A program made the position numbers and the translations under genes. Shown here one piece after another: positions 51,966 through 61,855 of a stretch of DNA of 64,000 nucleotides. The stretch is from Lota lota (Eukaryota > Chordata > Actinopteri > Gadiformes > Lotidae). Numbering within the stretch: the first letter of the stretch is position 1; each line of letters starts with the position of its first letter. The notes under the pieces are model-generated. The model was not told the origin of the DNA, did not search any database, and was given only the letters and a program-made list of their open reading frames with translations. Where the stretch lies: the NCBI GenBank assembly GCA_026745465.1, contig JACYXH010000179.1, forward strand, positions 1-64,000, written 5' to 3'.

Positions 51966-52719
51966 CTCAGCGTGTGGTAACACTGTAGCAGTTTGGGTTA
52001 ATGAAGCAGTAGGTGTTCATTCTTGTCTTAACAGTTCTTGCTTTTACTACACCACATTGTTAGACGCCCGTATCAGACCTATTTAGTGACTCCGCCCACT
52101 CCCAGCTCTACACTAACCAACTGCTACACGCTGACCACAAGCAACCAGCTAACCTTTACCTAAACTTAACCGTCTCTAACCTTATAGGGCTCATACATCA
52201 GAACGCATCATGGGATTTTTAGTTGGCGGTACTCTTGCACTTTGTGTTCCGATGACCAAAACACCCTTACCACCAATAACATTCCTGTGCTCCTAAACGA
52301 AGGCGGTCATGGCGATGTGACGTCACGATGTACAGGTCCTACAGCGAGACGTCACGGGTGAAGGTCTATAGTTTCACCACAGAGTACAGCGTGACAGAGG
52401 TCAGGGTTCATGGTATGGACGGTGTCAGGGGTACGTGAGGAAGACGATGGGGACAGATTAGGGTGCTTGTTGTGTGATGAAGCTTCCTCCATGGGTGGTT
52501 GTGACATCACACCCAGTAGCAGAGCAGACATAATGACGTGAGAATCTGCTTCCTCTTTTCGCACTGACACTTTCTCACTCCCTATCACTCTCTGTCTTCC
52601 CTCGCTCACTCAGCATCACATTCCTCACTCCTCCTCTCTCACCGTCTATCACTCTCTCAGACTCTGTATCACTCTGTCTTCCCTCTCTCACTCTGTATCA
52701 CTCTCTCTGTCTTCACTCT
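51966..52719. other. No gene recognised
   Basis: Unique-looking sequence with TGACGTCAC-type sites at 52318 and 52352 and a short minus-strand frame (52352-52609) that has no recognisable domain. Ends in CTC-rich low-complexity DNA from 52580. Confidence 0.5.
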
Positions 52720-53085
52720 CTAACATATTACATTAATTTAACTTCCCATCTTACTCCGTACATTCACTTAACTTCCCATCTTACTCTTTAAATTCACTTA
52801 ACTTCCCATCGTACTCTTTACATTCACTTAACTTCCCATCGTACTCTTTACATTCACTTAACTTCCCATCGTACTCTTTACATTCACTTAACTTCCCATC
52901 GTACTCTTTACATTCACTTAACTTCCCATCGTACTCTTTACATTCACTTAACTTCCCATTGTACTCTTTACATTCACTTAACTTCCCATTGTACTCTTTA
53001 CATTCACTTAACTTCCCATTGTACTCTTTACATTCACTTAACTTCCCATTGTACTCTTTACATTCACTTAACTTCACATCGTACG
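52720..53085 (+). repeat. 30-bp tandem repeat, ~12 copies
   Basis: Unit acttcccatcgtactcttta + cattcactta. As 30 is a multiple of three, the minus strand shows an open KLSECKEYDG repeat, which I regard as incidental. Confidence 0.9.
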
Positions 53086-53275
53086 TGATCTTTTACTGTA
53101 CTGTATCCCCCTCTTATATAGGGAAGATAAGCAGGCGTGTTTTCAGTTTAATTATTATGTTTTGTACAGTGGTCAGCAAGTTATTTGGTTAGACTAGTTA
53201 AAAGTTGCCCATACAAAGGCTCTGATTGGTCCACCCATCATCTTCAACCAGATCCTGGGAGAGCTACGACAAGAC

Positions 53276-53280
<5 letters not shown>

Positions 53281-53339
<59 letters not shown>
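53281..53339 (+). repeat. (GA)n
   Basis: Pure (GA)n of about 59 bp directly after the possible coiled-coil piece of the thbs3 remnant. Confidence 0.95.
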
Positions 53340-53342
<3 letters not shown>

Positions 53343-53579
53343 ATATTTGACTGTATTATAGTTTAATTATATTTTCCTCTCCTAACCTTTCCTCCTCTCC
53401 TCTCTCCTCTCTCCTCTGCTCTTGTCCCGTAAGGTAAAGGAGAGATGAGATGTCTCTTATCCGGAACTCTATCCTAGAGTGCCAGGTGTGTGGTAAGTAA
53501 TGGCTTTGATTCTCTTATCTTATCTTAACTTATCTTGGCCTGTCAAACAATTGACGTTAAAGTTTCAGGTCATTACTGA

Positions 53580-53870
53580 AACTGTCTGTTTGTCTGTCCA
53601 CCTGCCCATCTGTCTCCCTGTCCCTCTGTCTGTCTGTCTACCTGTTTCCATGTCTGTCTGTCTGTCTGTCTGTCCCTATGTCTGTCCCTCTGTCTGTCTC
53701 CCTGTCTGTCCACCTGTCCCTCTGTCTGTCTCCCTGTCTGTCTGTCTACCTGTTTCCCTGTCTGTCTGTCTGTCCATATGTCTGTCTCCCTGCCTGTCCA
53801 CCTGTCCCTCTGTCTGTCTACCTGTCTGTCTCCCTGTCTGTCCACCTGTCTCCCTGTCTGTCTCCCTGGA
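53580..53870 (+). repeat. CTGT-rich tandem array in a thbs3 intron
   Basis: Irregular ctgtctgtctccctgtctgt repeats with a higher-order period. Frames in both directions are low-complexity. Confidence 0.9.
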
Positions 53871-54044
53871 CCTGTGTGTGTGCAGGGTTCCAGGAGCCGT
53901 GGTGGCGGTGTTCCCCTAGCCCCTGCTATAAGGGCGTGTCCTGCATGGAGGCCCTTGAGTTCCCAGGGTACCGCTGGGGCTCCTACCCGCCAGGAACCAT
54001 CGGCAACGGGACCCACTGCAGAGACGTGGACGAGGAGGGGGCAC

Positions 54045-54495
54045 AGTAGACACACAGTAGAGACACACACAGCAGACACACGGTAGAGACACACAGTAGA
54101 GACACACAGTAGAGACACACACAGCAGACACACGGTAGAGACACACAGACACACAATAAAGACACACAGTAGACACACAGTAGAGACACACAGCAGACAC
54201 ACAGTAGAGACACACAGTAGACACACAGTAGAGACACACAGCAGACACACAGTAGAGACACACAGCAGACACACAGTAGAGACACACAGTAGACACACAG
54301 TAGAGACACACAGCAGACACACAGTAGAGACACACAGTAGACACACAGTAGAGACACACAGCAGACACACAGTAGAGACACACAGCAGACACACAGTAGA
54401 GACACACAGTAGAGAGACACAGTTGACACACAGTAGAGACACAGCAGACACAAGGTAGAGACACACAGTAGACACACAGTAGAGACACACACAGT
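54045..54495 (+). repeat. acacagtagagacacacagc tandem array
   Basis: About 20 irregular copies of a ~22-24 bp unit. It starts within a few bases of the end of the first EGF-like exon and replaces its donor. Confidence 0.9.
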
Positions 54496-54961
54496 AATGG
54501 ATTGATGAGGGTGTGAATAAAGTATGTGTGTTGTGTATTTTGTATGTGTGTATATAATGTATTTGCTATATGATGTATAATGGTTTAATATATGTATGAT
54601 ATATGTTCCAGTGTGGGGTACCCCTGCTTCTCGTGTGTGTGCGTATGGTAATGTGTAGGTACACGTGTACATATATAAAGTATATAGAGTATATAAAGTA
54701 TATTCTATGGTGTCAAGTGCGGGGCGTGGCCCTGCTTCTCCCCTGGCTCCTGTGTCAACACCGCAGGGGGCTTCACCTGCCGGCCCTGTCCCGCAGGCTT
54801 CTGGGGTCCCCCGCTATCCGGGTCGGGCCTGGAGTACGCCAAGAGCCACAAGCAGGTACACACACTCACCCACGCACGCACACACATACACACACGTACG
54901 CACGCACACAGGCAAAAAATTAATAACTGAATAAAGTTTATTTTGAACTGCCTCCCGAGAA

Positions 54962-54963
54962 TC

Positions 54964-55049
<86 letters not shown>

Positions 55050-55165
55050 GAGGAGGGGAGACAGGGGAGACAGGGGAGGGGGGAGAGAGAGGAGGGGGGA
55101 GAGAGAGGAGGGGGGAGAGAGGGCGGAGGGGGGAGAGAGAGGAGAGATGATCTTTACCCCCCTAT

Positions 55166-55199
<34 letters not shown>

Positions 55200-55202
55200 T
55201 AT

Positions 55203-55235
<33 letters not shown>

Positions 55236-55250
55236 TATACGTGTGTGTGT
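54962..55250 (+). repeat. (CT)n, GGGGAGA repeats and (GT)n
   Basis: (CT)n 54964-55046, purine repeats 55050-55150, (GT)n 55166-55250 ending at the acceptor of the type-3 repeat exon. Confidence 0.95.
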
Positions 55251-55374
55251 TCAGGCATCCCCAACGTCCTGGATAACTGTCCCCGGGTCCCCAACCCCAT
55301 GCAGACGGACCGGGACGGAGTGGGGGACGCCTGCGACAGCTGTCCTGAACTCCCCTCCTTAACACCCTACCCAG

Positions 55375-55610
55375 GTACACACACACAGTCACACATGCAC
55401 ACACACACAGTCACATAGTCACACACGCACGCACACACATACACACACACACAGTCACACATGCACACACACACAGTCACATAGTCACACACGCACGCAC
55501 ACACATACACACACACACACACAGTCACACATGCACACACACACACAGTCACATAGTCACACACGCACGCACACATACACACACACACACACACACTCAT
55601 ACAGTAGTTC
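55375..55610 (+). repeat. (CA)n with ~62-bp higher-order repeat
   Basis: acacacagtcacacatgcac units repeat three times with ~62 bp spacing, between two thbs3 exons. Confidence 0.85.
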
Positions 55611-55784
55611 ACAAACATGAATACATAGCATGTACATTTATTTAAATGTATATTTATAATCAGGGTACTTCCACATTTTCTTGTGTCAAAACAAATTTTT
55701 GAATAAAGATTTGTTTCCTGATTACAGACGAATGAAGACAACGACCTGGTTGGAGACGTGTGTGACAACAACCAGGACACGGAG

Positions 55785-56420
55785 GTGACACACACACACA
55801 AACACACACATAAACACACACACACACACATTTACGCACATACACACACATAGAGTTACAGGAGTGTGTGTGTGCGGGATCATTGTTTTGATTTCTAACA
55901 TCCATGATATTTGCTTGTAAACCCATAAGCTGTCATGGACCAATCTTTCCCACTTTATTTAAATTATGGACTAACTAAATTAAAGTTAAAGTACTTAACA
56001 ATATTTTACAAAACAAATCAAAATATGCTTACTGTTGTAATGTGTACACAATGTGTATGCATGACAAGATTGAGCATAATCCTAGATTAGCTAGAAAGGA
56101 GAGCAGATATAGCAGAGGAGGAAGAGAAAGGAGAGGAAGGAGAGAGGAGAAACGAAGATGAGAGGATGGAGAGGAGAGGAGAGCTGTCAAGACAAAGTCA
56201 CAGTACTCACACACATGGGGTGAATCTTTACATGTAGTCACTGTGACCTTTGTGTAAGGTGTAACACATGTTGGGTTGTTGTATGGTGGACATTAAGTCA
56301 TTGACTGGCTCATCAGCTACAAACTTGTGCAATCGATCAGTGATTTTAATCCTTCCATGAATCCCATAATGTGTAAAATAGAGTTTTTAGTCAACAAATT
56401 AACATGTTTTTATCCCCCTG
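55785..56420. other. No gene recognised downstream of the thbs3 remnant
   Basis: (CA)n 55790-55850, then A/T-rich sequence and a GGAGAGGA-rich stretch (56095-56185). No further thbs3 exon was found. Confidence 0.6.
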
Positions 56421-56605
56421 ATATTGTACTTAATCTACTTAATACACATTGTACTGAGAAAGTACCTATTCCACCGAACATTTACCTATTCAACTGAATA
56501 CATTTTGTACTGAGAATGTACCTATTCTACTGAATACATATTGTACTGAGAATGTATCTATTCCACTGAATACATATTGTACTGATGATGTACTTATTAT
56601 ATTGA
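56421..56605 (-). repeat. 36-bp minisatellite after TRIM copy D
   Basis: About four copies of gaatgtacctattctactga with atacatattgtactga linkers, in the expected position 3' of the minus-strand TRIM. Confidence 0.85.
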
Positions 56606-56889
56606 GAATGACCCAGTCTATTTTTTGCAATTTATTATTGAAATCAGAAAAGTTTGCAGACATTTCATTATGTTGTCATTCATGATTCAGAAATATAAAC
56701 TAATTTAAAAATAAACTACTGATTATGTTATACAAACTAATCATCCAAACATGTTCTACACAACTGCAACCATTTACAATTGTATAGCATTACACTTGAA
56801 CAATAGTGTAATCTAAGAATTTCTAATGGATTACATTTTCTATTAGTAAGGGTTATTTTCTTAACGAAGTGATCCTAAAAGAAAGCAGA
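56606..56889 (-). other. 3' UTR of TRIM copy D
   Basis: On the minus strand tgctttcttttaggatcact ... aaaataacccttacta ... is a diverged version of the conserved TRIM 3' UTR from its middle onward. The first ~100 bp of that UTR are missing, together with the B30.2 coding part. Confidence 0.65.
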
Positions 56890-57740
56890 TTATACATTGG
56901 TCAGATCTTCTATTTCCTGCTCCAGCTCTTTGATGAGGTCTTCAACTTGTTTCTCTGTGGATTTCAGTCTCTCTTTAACCGTTTGGTTGAAATCATCCTG
57001 GCACTTTTCAATAGAGCGCTTCAGAGCAGTGAAGACCTGCACACCATCAGCTATCTCTCTGTCTGCGTCTGCTTTGCTGCGGTCCGCTGTGTCTTTAATC
57101 TCCTGAATCTTTCGTTTTCTCTCCTGGATCATTTGCTTAACTTCAGTCTCTATCTTGCCCAGCTGGGCCCTCTTCACTTCATATTCCTCCTTTAGAGGTA
57201 CAACAGGATGGGACTTGTGGTCCGTCACTGTGCAGAACAGACACACACACACACCTGTTCAGTCTGGCCGAAGAGCTCCAGAAGTCGGTCATATTTCCTA
57301 CACATCCTGTCTTCCAGACGGTCCACAGGCTCGACCAGCTGATGTCTCTTCAGGCCTGCGACTCTCTGATGTGGCTCCAGGTGGGTTTGGCAGTAAGAGG
57401 TAAAACACACTAGGCAGGACTTCACAGCCTTCAGCTGGGTCCCAGTACAGACGTCACAGGGAACTTCTGCTGGTTCAACACAAGGCTGCTCTTTGACACA
57501 TACAGAACTTCTAAACCGATCAACCATCCCTGATATGAAGGTATTGACTTGTAAATCAGGTCTTGTCTGGATCAGCTTGTTGCATACAGGACATTTGTAC
57601 TGGACTTGGTCATCCCAGAACTTTGTAATACAGGTTCTGCAGAAGTTGTGTCCACATGGTGTGGAAACTGGGCTGCTGAACACATCCAGACAGATGGGAC
57701 ATGAAAAGTTATCTTCAGACCAGGAAGTAGCAGAGGCCAT
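56890..57740 (-). pseudogene. TRIM copy D: RBCC without B30.2, frameshifted in B-box 2
   Basis: Start ATG at 57740-57738, two bases after an acceptor (gtctag). RING (CPICLDVF, CGHNFCRTC, YKCPVC), B-box 1-like (CDVCTGTQ...CLVC) and B-box 2 (CRKYDRLLELF; the usual CKKH histidine is Tyr and the following Cys is Gly, GQTEQ) are readable, then a coiled coil ending ELEQEIEDLTNV and a stop. A deletion has joined the coiled coil, at the point where the other copies read LTNRSTEVKQ, to the 3' UTR, removing about 250 residues including PRY-SPRY. The 14-nt GT run at 57241-57254, 12 nt in copies C and E, shifts the frame exactly as in copy B, so translation would stop after 171 residues. B-box ligand losses plus the deletion point to a pseudogene. 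A RING-only product acting as a decoy cannot be excluded. Confidence 0.85.
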
Positions 57741-57840
57741 TCCTAGACACAGACGACAAGGTTTAAGTATTGAGCAATTCTGTTCTTTTTCAAATTCCAA
57801 AAAGGGAAGAGAGGTTCTAAAGTTATGTTGTTTTACTCAC

Positions 57841-57962
57841 CTTGTTGTGGTTGCTGTCTGTCAGACTATTTGTCCCAAAATGTGTTTTATTCTTCTCCTG
57901 AAAGAGAGAACTGCTTCCACGTCGGGTGGCTTTAGTTTCTATGAACCTTAAGTTTCATTTCC
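57841..57962 (-). promoter_or_regulatory. First exon and ISRE-like site of TRIM copy D
   Basis: Donor caacaag|gtgagt at 57841/57840. GGAAATGAAACTT (57950-57962) on the minus strand lies at the same distance from the donor as in copy B. The ccccc/agttagg-type repeats of the 5' flank follow at 57985-58035. Confidence 0.55.
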
Positions 57963-58044
57963 TGAACAACACGTCCTGTCATCTCCACCCCTAAGTCCTG
58001 ACTCCGCCCCTAACTCCTGGCTCCCTCCCCCCCTCCCCCCCAGA

Positions 58045-58190
58045 AAAGAGCTGTTTATTGCCGATACACTCAGTGTAGGAACTCGCCCCCGTTTGCATGC
58101 AAACAGTGCACACACTAGCAGCAGAGGTGTGTGTGTGTGTCTCTGTGTGTGTGTGTGTGTGTGTCACCTTTATTTTTAACTTTCGTTTCC
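58045..58190. repeat. TRIM upstream module piece and second ISRE-like site
   Basis: ctgtttattgccgatacact ... cagtgcacacac (plus) resembles 29340 and 59700. On the minus strand GGAAACGAAAGTT (58178-58190) with a ggttcagg start copies the ISRE-like context of the TRIM promoters, but no TRIM exon follows. Confidence 0.5.
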
Positions 58191-58458
58191 TGAACCAGAC
58201 TTCCTGTCCTCCCCTAACCACGGATGTTTCATAACAACCTGTGGCTCCCAACTTTAAACACAGATCAGCGTCTGGTTTGCATGAACACTCGTATTTGAGC
58301 ACTTTGTGTGAGTCGATGTGTCCTCGTATATAACTAGAATCAATACGATGGATGACAGTTACCATCACTGTGGAAAAGCCTCTCTGGTGATGGAACATTC
58401 CGACCACCCCCACGGCTGGTGAAGTGGTTCTGCCTTCTTAGAACTCATTATGGTTCCT

Positions 58459-58498
<40 letters not shown>

Positions 58499-58690
58499 TG
58501 TGATCTTATATTGTCAAGAGGAAACCACTAACATTTCCCCCACAGCGTCTAACATTGTGTTGTTTGACTCATCATGGCCACTCTGACTGCTGCAGTGACT
58601 TAATGCTTCACTCTGTTTCTATTGGTTGATGCCCGGGCCTTGGAAGACAAGTTACTTTTTCAACAAATTAGAGTAGATTTTTTATTTATT

Positions 58691-58759
<69 letters not shown>

Positions 58760-58770
58760 AGTGTAATGAA
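58191..58770. repeat. Segment shared with 34310-34560; (CA)n tracts
   Basis: 58440-58690 (tcctgtaacacacac ... actgctgcagtgact ... tctattggttgatgcccgg) is the reverse counterpart of 34310-34560. (CA)n at 58461-58493 and 58694-58758. No gene. Confidence 0.7.
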
Positions 58771-58894
58771 ACAAGAAATTACAATGATGAAAAGTCTAAC
58801 CTGTAAAACACTTTCATAAACACCATGGATCAAACCAGGAAACAGACCAGGAACAATATTGGATGTCTGTTGAAGTCATTCAAATAATCAATAC

Positions 58895-59190
58895 TTAATC
58901 AGAATCAGAACTTGCTTTATTGTCAATGAAGTGTAACACGTACAAGGAATTTGTCTTAGGTATTTGGTGCAAGCAATAACAACAACAACAAAACATAAAT
59001 ATGAAAATAGAAACATTTACAATTAGAAATAATATATAAAATATAAGCGGACTATATAAAAAAGACAGAATATACAGAGTATGTTTTAAAAATGTTGCTG
59101 TACAGTTGTGCAGGAATGTGCAAAATATGACCATGGAATGTGCAAATGTTCACAATATTAAGTTGAACAAAATGTGCAATGTGTGAGAAA
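58895..59190 (-). mobile_element. Dispersed LINE/SINE-like repeat (remnant)
   Basis: atcagaatcagaacttgctt + tattgtcaatgaa ... acaaggaatttgtcttaggt ... gtgcaaaatatgac is a form very common in fish genomes. I cannot name the family with certainty. The open frames in it are incidental. Confidence 0.4.
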
Positions 59191-59585
59191 CTAAAAGATG
59201 AAAGCCTGTGTATCGCTGCACCTGTCCTCCACACTTCACACACCTCCACCCAACGCTGAACACCAACTTAATGGTCTGGAAATGCAAGACGCAGTGTAGT
59301 GACAACAAGTGTGTCTCCAATTCTCATAGCTTTTATAGATTTGAACTCTGGAGACATCATAAACACGCTTTGCACATCCCGTCATGACAAAACCCGCATC
59401 AATAAACAGGATGTAGAAGCGTTTCACTGAATCTAAAGGTGAACTGCATGTGATTGACGCGTTTCAGCGTGTAGAACAAACGCAGCAGCGTTTAGTGGAG
59501 CAGTGAACATGCAGCAGCGAGTCGTCCTGACGACGGAGAATCCTTCTCAGCAGCTCGAGTAGGTGTGTGCGTAATCCCTGCCCGT
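59191..59585. other. No gene recognised
   Basis: Unique-looking sequence upstream of the copy E promoter. No repeat or reading frame of note. Confidence 0.5.
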
Positions 59586-59640
59586 TTCTATTGGTCCACA
59601 GTTAGGGCTCCGCAGTAAAGCATATAAAAGCACGGAGCCA
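59586..59640 (+). promoter_or_regulatory. Possible core promoter of TRIM copy E
   Basis: tctattggtcc (inverted CCAAT) at 59587 and catataaaagc (TATA box) at 59620-59630, in promoter-like spacing. It lies ~330 bp upstream of the ISRE-like site, so a downstream start is also possible. Confidence 0.4.
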
Positions 59641-59699
59641 AAGACTCAGCGGTCCAAGGCACAAGCCCATAAGGCGAAGCCTAGATGAAATAGAACAGA

Positions 59700-59840
59700 T
59701 GTGTTTATTGCCGCTACGCTCGCTGCAGGAACTCACCCCGGCGTGCACGCGCACAGTGCACACACGAGCAGCAGAGCTATGAGAGCAGCAGACAGCGGAT
59801 TCAGTCAGAGTAGCAAGTAGAGGCGCAAGCAGCACTGTGT
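59700..59840 (+). repeat. TRIM upstream module
   Basis: gtgtttattgccgctacgct ... gcacgcgcacagtgcaca ... gagcagcagacagcggattc. Near-identical to 29340-29480. Confidence 0.75.
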
Positions 59841-59956
59841 GTGTGTGTGCGCGCGGCTGTGTCTGCGCGTGGCTGTGTCTGTGAGCGTGTCAGAAGGCTA
59901 CCGAGGGGGCGGGCCCGAGCCTGGAGCTCTGTAGAAAGACCCCTCTCGCTTGTTCA

Positions 59957-59969
59957 GGAAACGGAAATT
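59957..59969 (+). promoter_or_regulatory. ISRE-like element upstream of TRIM copy E
   Basis: GGAAACGGAAATT fits GAAANNGAAA exactly. The flanking ttgttcaggaaac is the same as in copy B (8199-8210) and copy D. Confidence 0.5.
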
Positions 59970-59984
59970 CACGCAAATCCAACA

Positions 59985-60089
59985 GACGAAGGGACGACAT
60001 GACGAAGAGACAACATGGACGCGTTAGTCTCTCCGGAGACGAAGAACAAGACGTTTTAAAGCAGAGAGCCGGGACAGAAACATTCCAAG
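59985..60089 (+). other. Probable non-coding first exon of TRIM copy E
   Basis: gagacgaagaacaagacg ... gacagaaacattccaag|gtgggt, donor at 60089/60090. Resembles the first exon of copy C. The intron (60090-61853) contains a poly-G tract (60333-60357) and long (CA)n (60551-60742), and ends cttttctag. Confidence 0.55.
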
Positions 60090-60548
60090 GTGGGTCCAAC
60101 ACATTGAACCTCTAATCCTCATTGTCCTGTCCGCAGGGTGCCATGTTGTACTGTAGCGTTAGCCCCACACGGGTCTCCTGCGCTCCGTGTGAACACGTGA
60201 TGTTGATGCTTAGCTAAACCAACCTTCACGTGCTCTATTGAGTCGCCTCGTCGGATTCCACCAGCGCGTGCTCGGTGCTCGGCGTCCTGTTTGGAGCGCG
60301 GCACCACACGCGGGGCTGCGCTCTGTACGCGGAGGGGGGGGGGGGGGGGGGGGGGGGAGACAATTGTGACTTTTTTGCTGACTTTTCCTGTTAGATATTG
60401 GAACTGGAAGTAAACATAATGCCCCATCTACAACTACATCACTCTCCTCTGATGCCTTTTAAAGAACATGCATTCAGCTTAATTTGTGTTCTGGGATACT
60501 AGGCCTACTAGTAACATGCTTAGTGACTGAAACTAGTTAGACTAGCTA

Positions 60549-60550
<2 letters not shown>

Positions 60551-60582
<32 letters not shown>

Positions 60583-60657
60583 TCACCCACACACACACAT
60601 TAACACACACACACCCACACACATACACATTCACCAACACACAAACACACACACACA

Positions 60658-60742
<85 letters not shown>
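60551..60742. repeat. (CA)n in the first intron of TRIM copy E
   Basis: Long, partly interrupted (CA)n. Confidence 0.95.
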
Positions 60743-60749
<7 letters not shown>

Positions 60750-60994
60750 TTATGGGCTGCCTCGTTCTAGTTCAGCCTGGAAATTGGTGTTACTTGTGGT
60801 GTTATTGGTGTTATTCTTATTATTATGTTTTATTTTTTAAGTACTTGAATTTACCACAATTATTTTGATTTAAGCTATTTTGTAATTTGTTTGAATTTAT
60901 TTTATTGATTGGATGAACTATAATTTGCCTAAAGATGATTATTTTGTATTTTTGTCTGTCTGATTTGTTGTCTTGTGTTAAAAAAATGAATCAG

Positions 60995-61165
60995 ACGTTA
61001 CTCAACAGTTACTCAGTACTTGAGTAGTTTTTTCACCAAGTACTTTTTTACTCTTACTCAAGTAATTATTTGGATGACTACTTTTTACTTTTACTTGAGT
61101 CATGTTATTCTGAAGTAACAGTACTTTTACTTGAGTAACATTTTTGGCTACTCTACCCACCTCTG
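60995..61165. mobile_element. DNA-transposon-like end (remnant)
   Basis: gttactcagtacttgagtag ... ttacttgagtaacatttttg + gctactctacccacctctgg. The ccacctctg end with many acttgagta motifs is widespread in fish genomes as a non-autonomous element end. A diverged piece is at 44818-44945. Confidence 0.45.
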
Positions 61166-61210
61166 GTTGTATATTAATTCATTTAATTGTGGAGTACAAT
61201 TTAAATGCAA

Positions 61211-61362
61211 GAAGGCCTGAAGCTTTATTTGAACAGTTCTTCTGAAGGAAGATCTGCCATTTGTCGTTTCCTGGTGATTGTTCATCCAGAATTATTCCCA
61301 GGAAAGGAAAATAAAGCAGATCTTCCTTCAGAAGAACTGTTCAGATAAGGCTTCAGGCCTTT
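61211..61362. repeat. Long hairpin: 47-bp inverted repeat with short loop
   Basis: Arms gaaggcctgaagctttattt...gatctgc (61211-61257) and gcagatcttccttcagaaga...ggccttt (61316-61362) are almost perfectly complementary. A second inner pair (tttcctgg / ccaggaaa) lies in the ~58-bp loop. Probably a MITE-like palindrome; it would fold into a strong RNA hairpin if transcribed within the intron. Confidence 0.8.
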
Positions 61363-61855
61363 TTGAGGCCCAGCTGCATGCAGACCCCATCCCTGTTGCT
61401 CTATGCCACTGTCTTTTCTTTTCTCTTGTTTATTGATTTCTTTTTGTTTGTATCACATTTCAATTCTCTCAATAGTATAGAGTCTATAATAGTTATATAT
61501 TCAAAACCTGTGTACGGTGTTGCTGTTGAAGAAAGATGTCTTGTTCTTAACTTGTCTTCTAAAATAAGTGATAAGAGTAGCGTTAAAGTAGCGGCTGGAT
61601 AAGCAGTATGGATCAGAGTAGTAGTGGCGTTAGAATCTTCCCTGTGTGTGAGTGCAGTTGGCTCCTTCATTCGCGGTGGTAGCGGTGTGAGAGTCGATAG
61701 TGACCAGTGTGTTTATGTTCAGTGCTGTTGTACCGACCTGTTGGCTCAAGAGCTTTGCGTGAAATAACAACACATTTATGAATATTAACACATTATTACA
61801 TGTATATAACATATAGTTAAAATGGTAATTTAATTTTCATATTTCTTTTCTAGGA

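Larger units (their letters stand above)
53225..55784 (+). pseudogene. thbs3: Thrombospondin-3-like gene remnant (several exons)
   Basis: Thrombospondin 3 is a pentameric, calcium-binding matrix glycoprotein. Recognisable exons are: a possible coiled-coil piece (53245-53280, NQILGELRQDI); 53440-53492 (EMSLIRNSILECQVCG, donor gtaagt); 53886-54034 (GFQEPWWRCSPSPCYKGVSC ... GNGTHC, first EGF-like domain); 54718-54855 (PCFSPGSCVNTAGGFTCRPC ... EYAKSHKQ, second EGF-like); 55255-55374 ([20 protein letters not shown] ... DACDSCPE, type-3 Ca-binding repeat); and 55728-55784 (NEDNDLVGDVCDNNQD). Several acceptors and donors are preserved. The laminin-G N-terminus, third EGF domain, most type-3 repeats and the C-terminal domain are missing. 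In the first EGF domain two expected cysteines are replaced (RWGSYPPG), and the donor after it is lost in a microsatellite. The fit is better to THBS3 than to THBS4/COMP because of the ECQVCGF and EFPGYR context. Probably a decayed duplicate. Confidence 0.75.

Noticed and set aside
51341-52086. Leu/Tyr/Cys-rich frames that resemble membrane segments
   Set aside because: They arise from a 35-bp tandem repeat read in three successive frames.
52781-53077. Repetitive KLSECKEYDG protein on the minus strand
   Set aside because: A 30-bp minisatellite happens to keep frame; there is no start context, splice signal or domain.
53573-54490. 305-codon minus-strand frame rich in CVSTVCLL
   Set aside because: It is the reverse reading of the cacagtagagac array and the CTGT array around thbs3 exons.
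58895-59134. Phe/Ile/Tyr-rich minus-strand frame
   Set aside because: It lies within a common dispersed fish repeat and shows no conserved domain.
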